NCBI GenBank assembly: GCA_016717165.1
Contig: JADKGA010000004.1
Span: 310,001 to 374,000, forward strand
DNA length: 64,000 bases
Direction of reading: 5' to 3'
From: Candidatus Lutibacillus vidarii
Lineage (GTDB): Bacteria > Actinomycetota > Actinomycetes > Actinomycetales > Dermatophilaceae
Shown: piece after piece, positions 1 through 6,772 of the stretch
How positions within the stretch are numbered: position 1 is the stretch's first letter
How the letters are laid out: each line of letters opens with the position of its first letter
Made by a program: the position numbers and the translations under genes
The notes under the pieces: model-generated
Told to the model about the DNA's origin: nothing
The model's input: the letters and a program-made list of their open reading frames with translations, nothing else
The model's database searches: none

Positions 1-1050
1 ACGGGCTGCTCGCGGGTGTGGCGCCAGGACACCTCGGCGGCGGCGGAGCCGAGAGCGAAGATCTCGCGGGCCGGAGTGCGGTGGGCTCTGGTGGGGCTGG
101 TCGTGCAGCACCTGACCGTGGCCCGCCTCGCCGAGGCGTTGGCGGTGGCCTGGGATACCGCCAATGACGCGGTCCTGGCCGAAGGGCAGCGGATGCTCAT
201 CGGCGATCCCGCCCGCTTCGATGGCGTCGCGGTGATCGGAGTGGACGAGCACGTGTGGCGACACACCAGGAAGGGCGACAAGTACGTCACCGTCATCATC
301 GACCTCACCCCGATCCGCGACGGCACCGGCCCAGCACGCCTGCTGGACATGGTCGAAGGCCGCTCCAAGCAAGCGTTCAAGACCTGGCTCGCCGATCGCC
401 CGCAGGCGTGGCGCGATGGGGTCGAGGTGGTAGCCATGGACGGGTTCACTGGCTTCAAGACCGCTACCGCCGAAGAACTCCCGGACGCGGTCGCCGTGAT
501 GGACCCCTTCCACGTCGTGCGCCTGGCCGGGGACGCCCTCGATCGGTGCCGGCGCCGGGTCCAACAAGAGCTCCACGGCCACCGTGGCTTCAAGAACGAT
601 CCGCTGTACCGGGCCCGGCGCACCCTGCACACCGGTGAAGACCTGCTCACCGACCGCCAACGCGAACGCCTCATGGTCCTGTTCAGCACCGATGACCACG
701 TGGAAGTCGAAGCCACCTGGGGAATCCTCCAGCGGATGATCGCTGCCTACCGCAACCTGAACCGGGAGCACGGCAAGACGGCGATGGCCGCTGTCATCGA
801 CTCCTTGCGCGAGGGTGTCCCGTCAGCGCTGGTCGAGCTCCGACGCCTCGGCCGAACCCTGAACCAACGCGCCGCTGACGTGCTGGCCTACTTCGACCGG
901 CCCGGCACATCCAACGGACCCACCGAAGCCCTGAACGGCCGCCTCGAACACCTCCGCGGATCCGCCCTCGGGTTCCGCAACCTGACCCACTACATCGCCC
1001 GCTGCCTACTCGAAACCGGCGGCTTCCGAACCCACTCTGCTTTGGGATGA
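1..1050 (+). CDS. ISL3-family transposase, 5' truncated by window edge
   Basis: The frame is open from base 1, so the start and the N-terminal zinc-finger region are probably cut off by the window edge. The visible part has a DDE transposase layout typical of ISL3: GVDEHVWR (first Asp), VVAMDGFTGFK and VMDPFHVVRLAGDALD (second Asp region), and a C-terminal SNGPTEALNGRLEHLRGSALGFRN block with the catalytic Glu. No internal frameshift is seen, so it may be functional. A GTG at 16 is in frame but is very unlikely to be the real start. Confidence 0.88.
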   Translation, partial: TGCSRVWRQDTSAAAEPRAKISRAGVRWALVGLVVQHLTVARLAEALAVAWDTANDAVLAEGQRMLIGDPARFDGVAVIGVDEHVWRHTRKGDKYVTVIIDLTPIRDGTGPARLLDMVEGRSKQAFKTWLADRPQAWRDGVEVVAMDGFTGFKTATAEELPDAVAVMDPFHVVRLAGDALDRCRRRVQQELHGHRGFKNDPLYRARRTLHTGEDLLTDRQRERLMVLFSTDDHVEVEATWGILQRMIAAYRNLNREHGKTAMAAVIDSLREGVPSALVELRRLGRTLNQRAADVLAYFDRPGTSNGPTEALNGRLEHLRGSALGFRNLTHYIARCLLETGGFRTHSALG

Positions 1051-1053
1051 GCC
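1..1053 (+). mobile_element. ISL3-family insertion sequence, right part
   Basis: The window opens inside an IS of which only the right part is visible. The transposase stop is followed within a few bases by GGGATGAGCC; on the other strand this reads GGCTCATCCC, like the GGCTC starts of ISL3-family inverted repeats. Directly after it an interrupted host gene resumes, which places the right IS end at about 1053. The left end and the target duplication lie outside the window. Confidence 0.75.
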
Positions 1054-1124
1054 CCGTTGACCTTGAACTCGCTGCGGCCCTTGACCGCACCGATGCGGTG
1101 GCCCTTGCCGGTGTTCTTTGCCAT
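1054..1124 (-). pseudogene. Small conserved protein gene cut by the IS
   Basis: Reading leftwards from an ATG at 1124, preceded by AGGAGG, the frame gives MAKNTGKGHRIGAVKGRSEF and then KVNG, at which point the IS begins. This matches the start of a small (about 50-60 aa) conserved protein of unknown function common in actinobacteria, usually beginning MAKNTGKG and followed by RIGAVK. The remainder is displaced to the far side of the IS, outside the window. The family match is from memory. Confidence 0.6.
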
Positions 1125-1203
1125 TGCCCATTCACCTCCTCCCCGAGAGCCTCGGGCGATTCCATGTCCTCTCGCTAGGTAGTCGAGACAGGGCGGAGAG
1201 GTG

Positions 1204-2316
1204 TTAGCGGCACTCCTCGCAGCGGCCGTTGGCCAGCAGGTGCGGCATGAACTTCAGGTAGCAACTTCCCTCGCACATGACGAGTTGGTCGTCACGGCGG
1301 TCGCAGTGGCACTTCCCGCACACCGGGCAGTGGATCTGACCGCAACGGTCGCAGGGGTAGCCACGAGCCTTGCGCGTATGGCCGCAGCATGTGATCTCGT
1401 GCTCGGGGCGTTGGTCAAAGTCACGACGCTCAGTCGGGTGGAATCGCTCGACTCCCCACAGGTCGGTGTCGGCGAGCACGCCGATGGCTCGACGTGCCGA
1501 GACCGCGACGGCGTCGAGGTAGAAGGTGGCCCGCTCGCCCCACGGCATCGCCCAGAAAGACCGTTGCTGGAGTGCTCTGGGCTCGGCCTGGACGCCCGCC
1601 ATCTGCTGCGGGCTGGTGCGCGCGGACGAGAGCAGATGTAGCAGTGGGTGGCCCGGCGGCAGGGTCTGGCCCGGCCATGGGTAGACCTTCGGCCACCCCT
1701 CATGCGGGTCGGGCCGGATGCTGGCATAGCGCACAGCGGCACGGTCTTCTGTATCGGCGAAGGTCGTCGTGGCGTCGACGATGACGATCGCGCCCAGACT
1801 AGGCAGACGCGTGGTGAGCGCGATCGCGCAGGCCGGGATACTGGCCCGGGTCGCGTTGTAGAGCTCGACGATATGTCGCGCCCGGATCGGACCACTGCCC
1901 ACGACTGCGGATACTGACGACTCGGCGAGCAGGAGACGCTGGGCGATCTGGTCACACAGCGTCTCCAGCGCCTTCTCCGGTGCCGGCTGCTCGAAGAGCC
2001 AGTCGAAGACCTCAGGCACCTGCTCCACTAGCCAGTGCCCAAGCTCGTGGGCCAAGGTGAAGTTCTCCCGCCGGGAGTTGTCTGTCGGAGCGTAGAGGAT
2101 GACCCCGTCCTTGAGGAACGAGAGCCCGTCGCATGCACCGCCGTCGGCCCTCTTCTCGGTCAGGTGATCAGCTGCGGTCACTTTGAGCCCCATGTCGGTG
2201 CGCATCGTGACCAGCGGGTCCAACACAAACCGCGCCTGAGCCTCCGGGGCCATGCCGTCGAGCGCGGCGACAACGCAGTCCTCGAGCGTCTTCAGGGTGG
2301 ATCGCCCCTCCCGCAC
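1204..2316 (-). CDS. ImmA/IrrE-type metallopeptidase with Cys-rich tail
   Basis: A 370-aa protein with the zinc-peptidase motif HELGH at residues 90-94, in the context NFTLAHELGHWLVEQ, typical of ImmA/IrrE proteases that cleave HTH regulators. A strand GVILYAPTDNSRRE precedes it, as in the family. The last 65 residues are unusual: about twelve Cys in CxxC-type pairs (PCDRCG, HCPVCGKCHC, RCEEC) plus His, suggesting a second metal-binding module. The proposed GTG start lies 12 bp after the stop of the HTH-like gene, making it the third gene of a sigma factor / HTH / protease operon. Inference: it could act on the upstream product in response to a signal. Confidence 0.8.
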   Translation of the reverse strand: MREGRSTLKTLEDCVVAALDGMAPEAQARFVLDPLVTMRTDMGLKVTAADHLTEKRADGGACDGLSFLKDGVILYAPTDNSRRENFTLAHELGHWLVEQVPEVFDWLFEQPAPEKALETLCDQIAQRLLLAESSVSAVVGSGPIRARHIVELYNATRASIPACAIALTTRLPSLGAIVIVDATTTFADTEDRAAVRYASIRPDPHEGWPKVYPWPGQTLPPGHPLLHLLSSARTSPQQMAGVQAEPRALQQRSFWAMPWGERATFYLDAVAVSARRAIGVLADTDLWGVERFHPTERRDFDQRPEHEITCCGHTRKARGYPCDRCGQIHCPVCGKCHCDRRDDQLVMCEGSCYLKFMPHLLANGRCEECR

Positions 2317-2328
2317 CGGTGCCGCTGC

Positions 2329-3090
2329 TCAGTCCGACTCAAGGGACTGGACCAGGGTCTCGAGCGAATCGAGCAGCTGTTCGACCTGCGGCTTCTCGCC
2401 ACGGTGCACAGTGGCCAGCATCCGGGTGCGTAGCATCGTGTTCGCCATGCTCGGCGAGATCCGCTGCACGAGCGCGAACCGCTGCACCAGGTCCATGAAC
2501 CGCTTGGTCGCTGTCACCCGCCCGGCCACCGCGTCAAGGATCGCCGGCTGGGTGGCCGGCGGAGCGATCAGGTCGTCAGGGCTAACACCAAGCTCTTCGC
2601 CGATCACTCGGATCAGGGCCGGGGAGACGTCGGAGGCCACGCTGGTCCGCCAGCGGAACACGTCTGCAGCATCCACCTCCCATCCACGCTTCTTAAGCCG
2701 CGCCGCTAGCGTCGTCGGCTTCACGCCCTGGCGCGTACACAACTGGGTGAAGGCGGCCGAGTCGAGCCGGAACGACGCGTCAGGAACCAAACCGAGCATC
2801 GCAGCGACGGGGTCCGCCTGCAGTGGTGGTGCGCCGTGGGACGTGGCCCACACCAGGTCGTCGATCTCGATCATCTCCGCGATGGCGTCGCGCTGGTACG
2901 GAAGTAGCGACGCAACCAACCGCTCCCTTTCGTGCCCGGCCGGTGTCGCCAACACGCGTTCCAGCGTCTTCTCAAGTTGCTCACCCGGGCTACGGCTCCA
3001 GCGCAGACCGATCTCTGCTCGCTTCGCCGTCACCGCGTCCGTCGACTCGTCGGCGGGCAGCTTCGCCCCGTTGGACTCGTTCTCGCTCAT
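2329..3090 (-). CDS. HTH-like protein, second gene of sigma-protease operon
   Basis: A 253-aa protein of no family I can name. Residues about 115-175 (FTQLCTRQGVKPTTLAARLK, then EVDAADVFRWR and LGVSPDDLI) resemble an XRE-like helix-turn-helix. The N-terminal region is charged and the C-terminal region is helical (MLATVHRGEKPQVEQLLDSL). The ATG is preceded by GGAGG and overlaps the sigma factor stop as ATGA, so translation is probably coupled. Its place between a sigma factor and an ImmA/IrrE peptidase makes it a candidate anti-sigma or repressor substrate; this is inference. Confidence 0.6.
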   Translation of the reverse strand: MSENESNGAKLPADESTDAVTAKRAEIGLRWSRSPGEQLEKTLERVLATPAGHERERLVASLLPYQRDAIAEMIEIDDLVWATSHGAPPLQADPVAAMLGLVPDASFRLDSAAFTQLCTRQGVKPTTLAARLKKRGWEVDAADVFRWRTSVASDVSPALIRVIGEELGVSPDDLIAPPATQPAILDAVAGRVTATKRFMDLVQRFALVQRISPSMANTMLRTRMLATVHRGEKPQVEQLLDSLETLVQSLESD

Positions 3091-3680
3091 CGCACACCTC
3101 CTCGGGCTTCGAGAATCTTCATCAGTTCGGACCGTGCGGTCATCAAATGCTGGCGCACCCTCGAGTCCGAGACCCCCATCTCGGTTGCGATGCTGTTCGA
3201 CGTGCGTTCCTCATGCTTAGCCTTCAGGAACACGTCGTGCTCTACCGGATGCGAGGTGCGGAGCTCGGCGAGAGCCTCGCGCATTACGGCCACACTGACT
3301 GCCCGCTCGTAGGACTCCTCTACCGCTGTGGCGGGATCCAACGTCAGGTTGTCAGCGCCAAGGCATTCGTCCTCTAGCGGCGCGGCGTCATCCAAGAGAA
3401 GTAACTCGTGCTGGCGCGCAGCAGACTTCCAGAAGTCGCGGATCTTGTTCTTGACCGCCGTCACGAGGTACGCCTCCCAGTTGTCGATGTTGCGCGGCAT
3501 CCTCGCGACGATCGCCAACATGACCTCCTGGACTATGTCCTTCGCCCGCTCCTCATCGCCCCGCAGCATGCTGCGGGCCATGCCCCACATGGCGTCCTTG
3601 TGCTGCAGGTAAACCGCTTCGACGTCCAGGCGCGCGCCCTCGACACCCGGCGCTGAAGCCGCCATGTCTTGCGGTTTCAT
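3087..3680 (-). CDS. RNA polymerase sigma-70 factor, ECF type
   Basis: A 197-aa protein with sigma region 2 near residues 25-90 (MARSMLRGDEERAKDIVQEV followed by a NWEAYLVTAVKNKIRDFW core) and region 4 near 150-190 (NSIATEMGVSDSRVRQHLMT). It lacks region 3, as in ECF factors. It is the first gene of a three-gene operon with the HTH-like and ImmA/IrrE genes (ATGA overlap, then a 12-bp gap). Accessory sigma factors next to ImmA/IrrE peptidases suggest a regulated switch, possibly of a mobile element; that role is inferred. Confidence 0.8.
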   Translation of the reverse strand: MKPQDMAASAPGVEGARLDVEAVYLQHKDAMWGMARSMLRGDEERAKDIVQEVMLAIVARMPRNIDNWEAYLVTAVKNKIRDFWKSAARQHELLLLDDAAPLEDECLGADNLTLDPATAVEESYERAVSVAVMREALAELRTSHPVEHDVFLKAKHEERTSNSIATEMGVSDSRVRQHLMTARSELMKILEARGGVR

Positions 3681-3753
3681 TTTCCACCCTTCACCGTGGC
3701 CACGGCTCTCGGTCCAGCTTGCTGGGAGGCAGACGAGATGCGGCGCGCGCCCG

Positions 3754-3849
3754 TTAGCGATCGTCTCGACGAGCGTATTCGACCCGATCGGTCATGGCGA
3801 AGGCCGCGCTGATGTAGCTGCTCACCGGGACGGTGGCTCGTCCGCTCAT
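3754..3849 (-). CDS. Possible 31-aa protein coupled to TniQ-like remnant
   Basis: An ATG at 3849 overlaps the stop of the upstream TniQ-like frame (ATGA) and opens a 31-codon frame beginning MSGRATVPVSSYISAAFAM and ending ARRDDR. The overlap is the only positive sign. It may be a truncated or decayed gene rather than a functional small protein. Confidence 0.25.
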   Translation of the reverse strand: MSGRATVPVSSYISAAFAMTDRVEYARRDDR

Positions 3850-4439
3850 CTGGACTCCTGAGTGGATTGCATCGATGTTGCGATGGCGCCGGCCAAAGTT
3901 GTGGCCTGAACCCCGGTGAGGAGCCTGGCGAACTTCCGGTAGGACCAAGGATCGGCCGCGATCGGAGCGGTCGTGATGTGCCCATGCGCCTCCTCCAGCC
4001 ATAGCCAGAGCAGGGCGTTAGCGCGGGTGCCGAGGTGGGTGCGTGGACGGGTTTCTCGAGCCCATCCACGGAACCAGCGTTCAGTTCGTGCGAGGTGGCG
4101 AACGCGCTCCTCCACGTCCCGGTAGTCGACCTCGAGTCGACGAGCAGCCTCGGCCAGGGCTGCGGCGACCTCTGCTGGTGATCCCGTCATGGAGCCTGAG
4201 CAGGCGCGAGCAGCGCGTTCGCCAAGCTCGGCGGATAGGCCGAGTGCTACTGCTGCATCGCCCCAGGAGTTGACGTTGGGGTGCGTCCGGGCGACGCACA
4301 CTGAGGCGAATAGGCCGATCGTTGCGGGCCGCGATTCGAAAAGCCCTTGGAGGTAGCAGGCGACGACATGCTCGGGGAGGACTTGCGGACACCGATGACC
4401 TTGGCGAGTACACCGGATGGGGAGGCGGAGCGGAGTCAC
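3846..4439 (-). pseudogene. TniQ-like protein, C-terminal fragment
   Basis: From about residue 19 the frame reads like the C-terminal half of actinobacterial TniQ-family proteins: ACYLQGLFESRPATIGLFAS, then a helical NSWGDAAVALGLSAELGERA block and DYRDVEERVRHLARTERWFR. The first 18 residues look like non-coding read-through, and the family N-terminus with its zinc-binding residues is absent. Homology begins at about 4385, exactly where an oppositely oriented Abi_C gene begins, so this is a recombination remnant. TniQ proteins work with Tn7-like transposases; none is in the window. Confidence 0.45.
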
Positions 4440-5076
4440 GCTGGCAGATCTTCCAGCGTGGCCTTCGTCTGCTGACCCGCGACCAGCAGGTGCGTTTCCT
4501 CCTCAACCTCTGTGAGTACGACGGCTACATCAAGCATGGCCGACCGACGGACGAGGACATCGCTAAGCTGCGAGCACTCCTCTTGGGCCAGAGTGCACCT
4601 GGAGCGGATGCCGCCGCCGCTCGACCTTCGGCACTTCCCGACTGGAAGGCGGTTCAGGACTCTTGGCGCCAAGCTCTCGACAAGATCCACTCCGACCCAG
4701 AGGGCGCGATCACGGCGACCCGGACGCTTCTGGAGAGCACTGCAAGCACATCTGCGACGAGCGTGGAGTGCCCTACGAGAATGGCTGGGATCTGAGTCGG
4801 CTCTACAAAGCCGCTGCCGCTGCCATGGAGATCGCACCTGACCAGCACAGCGAGCAGGTGATCAAACAGATCTTGTCGGGTGTCACGACGGTCGTCGCCG
4901 GCATCGGGTCCATGAGGAACTCGCTGAGTGACGCGCACGGCCGGGGCAAGGCGGCGGTCCGGCCGGCTCCCCGCCACGCCAAGCTCGCTGTGAACGCTGG
5001 CTTCGCCGTCGCAGGGTTCCTCATCGATACGCACGTTGAGAAGCCCAGCCAGCGAAACGGGCAGGAACTGCGCTAA
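4385..5076 (+). pseudogene. Abi_C abortive-infection-type gene, frameshifted
   Basis: The two halves lie in different frames. The first (to about 4740) reads YTGWGGGAESRWQIFQRGLR and runs through HGRPTDEDIAKLRALLLGQ to DPEGAITATRTLLEST. The second continues with CKHICDERGVPYENGWDLSR and then QHSEQVIKQILSGVTTVVAG, RNSLSDAHGRGK and RHAKLAVNAGFAVAGFLID. Together they match the C-terminal domain of abortive-infection (Abi_C) proteins of actinobacteria. One missing base at about 4740 restores the frame, so it is a frameshifted gene or a sequencing error. No convincing start codon is seen; the 5' end coincides with the TniQ-like junction. Confidence 0.65.
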
Positions 5077-5090
5077 CGCTCGCCGCCGCG

Positions 5091-5136
5091 GGATTCATAA
5101 CACCACTGTCGGGCACGCCCGAAGTGCATAACATCG
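5091..5136. repeat. CATAAC-pair repeat, left copy
   Basis: Holds CATAAC at 5096-5101 and 5127-5132, 31 bp apart, with CCCGAAG just before the second. A similar arrangement, also 31 bp apart, occurs at 6673-6709. The two copies bracket 1.6 kb of decayed genes, so they may be ends or recombination sites of a mobile element. Confidence 0.4.
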
Positions 5137-5306
5137 GCTAATTCTTAGAATCAACTGCCGTTCTTACAAGACTCAGTGTATCTCGACAGCTTCGCGGCTT
5201 ACTGTCGAGGTGCAGCGAGGATTGCGCGACCGTGTGCGGGGTACTTTGCACGATCTCCTCGATTTGGCTGGCGCGCGCAAGATCCAGGGTGGTGCATCGC
5301 CGCAGG

Positions 5307-5940
5307 TCACCGGTCTCTCGGGCCGAGCCGCGGAGGTCCGCGCCAGCGGCTCACGTCGAAGGCGGCCGCACGATCCCCCGCAGTAACTACCCGACCTTCT
5401 GTGGTCACTCCCACGGTATGCAAGTATCCAGCGGCGATGCCTGTCAGACCGGTCCAGTCCGCCACCTCGCACTGACCTCGACGGTTGACCCCCGACGCCA
5501 CAGCCGTCCCGTCGGCGCACAGGCCGACCGAATGCCAGTCCCCGCAGGACACGGCGACGATCTCACGCCAGGCGACGACCTCGCAGGCACCCTCGGCCGT
5601 CCTCCCGGCGGCGAGCACCGTGCCGTCCTTACGCCAGCCCAACGTTCGACGCCACCCTGCAGCGATCCCTTCGACGTCGGTCCAGTCAGCCACGTCGCAC
5701 TGGCCGTCGCCGTTCCATCCCGTCGCTATGACGGTCCCACCACGAAGCAGGCCGACCGTGTGCGAACGGCCTGTGTTACTGAAGGTATGCACGTTGCCTG
5801 CAGCCACGGCGACGATGCCCGTCCAGCCCATCACATCGCACTCCCCGGCGGCCCCGTCCCCGGTTGCCACGACTCAGCCGTTGTGCCGCAGACCCACGGA
5901 GTGGCGTCGACCTGCCGCCACACTCGAGCAGCCGGGGAGA
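5307..5940 (-). pseudogene. RCC1-repeat protein remnant
   Basis: The frame to 5870 carries three to four RCC1-like units, each with a hydrophobic strand, AAG and HTVGL (GIVAVAAGNVHT, GIAAGWRRTLGW, VAVSCGDWHSVGL, GIAAGYLHTVGV) and a QCDVADWT-type linker. A further unit, VAAGRRHSVGLRHNG, lies just upstream in the same frame but is cut off by an in-frame TGA near 5875. One unit holds an eight-residue insertion (FSNTGRSH), and the C-terminus runs into unrelated residues. This points to a decayed beta-propeller gene; the original start is gone. Confidence 0.55.
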
Positions 5941-5972
5941 TGGGTCACGTTCCGATGATGCCAGCCTGAGGG

Positions 5973-6456
5973 TCAGGCTGAACCTCCCGGAACCTTTGTG
6001 CGGCTCTTGCCCCGCGGCACGAGTTCGGCGCGTCCTTCGTGCACCAGCTCCCGTAGGGAAGCAGTGAAGTCCTTCTCACGCGCGTGAACCGCCCTGAGAT
6101 TCCCGGAGGGTGTGGTCCGGACACGCCGGGGCGGTTGAGTAGCTGTGCCATCCGGGCGCTCAGGCCTGTGGCTGCGAGCAGCTTCACAGCGCCGCTGCCA
6201 TGATCGTCGATCCGCTGAGCCAGCATGTTCGCCAGCTCGTCTCGACCGACCCCGGTGGGCGAGGTCGGTTGCCGTTCTGCAGGACGTCGACGATCAGTCG
6301 GTAGCAGGGAGCGTGCGACTCAGTCAGGTAGGAGGCAACATCGGACGGCCCGGGAGACCCGTCAGGGCCAAGCGTGCGATGACGGTGTCGTCCTCCTCGG
6401 GCCGTGGCGGGTTCGCCACCGATGTCACATTGGCACGTTAACGCTAGGCGGGACAA
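5973..6456 (-). pseudogene. Multiply frameshifted remnant, function unknown
   Basis: Three segments in different minus-strand frames look like parts of one protein. One near 6456-6270 reads DVASYLTESHAPCYRLIVDV. One near 6270-6080 reads GRDELANMLAQRIDDHGSGA and on to LLAATGLSARMAQLLN. The last, ending at 5975, reads AREKDFTALRELVHEGRAEL and VPRGKSRTK. At least two frameshifts separate them. I do not recognise the family with confidence. Confidence 0.35.
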
Positions 6457-6772
6457 GGCCGCGTCTCATGCCGCGACAGACCAAGCCCGGACGAGCCGAG
6501 GCGGATCAGTTCATGGGCACTATTGCCACGCGTCTGAGGCGCGTCGGGACATACTCTGCTGCGATGGCAGTGGACCTGCCGAAGTACAAGCCAACGAGAT
6601 CCTTCCAAGCGAAGTTCTTCGGCGCACGGCGTGTTCGCCGGGATCTGGCGTTGTGCTCCGCTGTCGGCGATCCATAACGATCGAAGGGCTCTACACCCGA
6701 AGCCATAACCCGACGTTTATGATTCATAGCTCCGCCATTTGTGAAATCTTCGCTGCATCTCGACACGTGCCG
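6457..6772. other. Intergenic region before dnaB 3' end
   Basis: No supported gene. It contains the right CATAAC-pair repeat and AT-richer sequence (around 6700-6760) marking the boundary between the accessory segment and dnaB. Small open frames here show no family signature. Confidence 0.4.
6668..6713. repeat. CATAAC-pair repeat, right copy
   Basis: CATAAC at 6673-6678 and 6704-6709, 31 bp apart, with CCCGAAG before the second, mirrors the copy at 5091-5136 in the same orientation. The intervening bases are only partly alike, so the copies have diverged or are recombination-site-like rather than a recent duplication. Confidence 0.4.

Noticed and set aside
6506..6766. Possible 86-aa gene before dnaB 3' end
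   Set aside because: No ribosome-binding site, no recognisable domain, and it overlaps the CATAAC repeat region.
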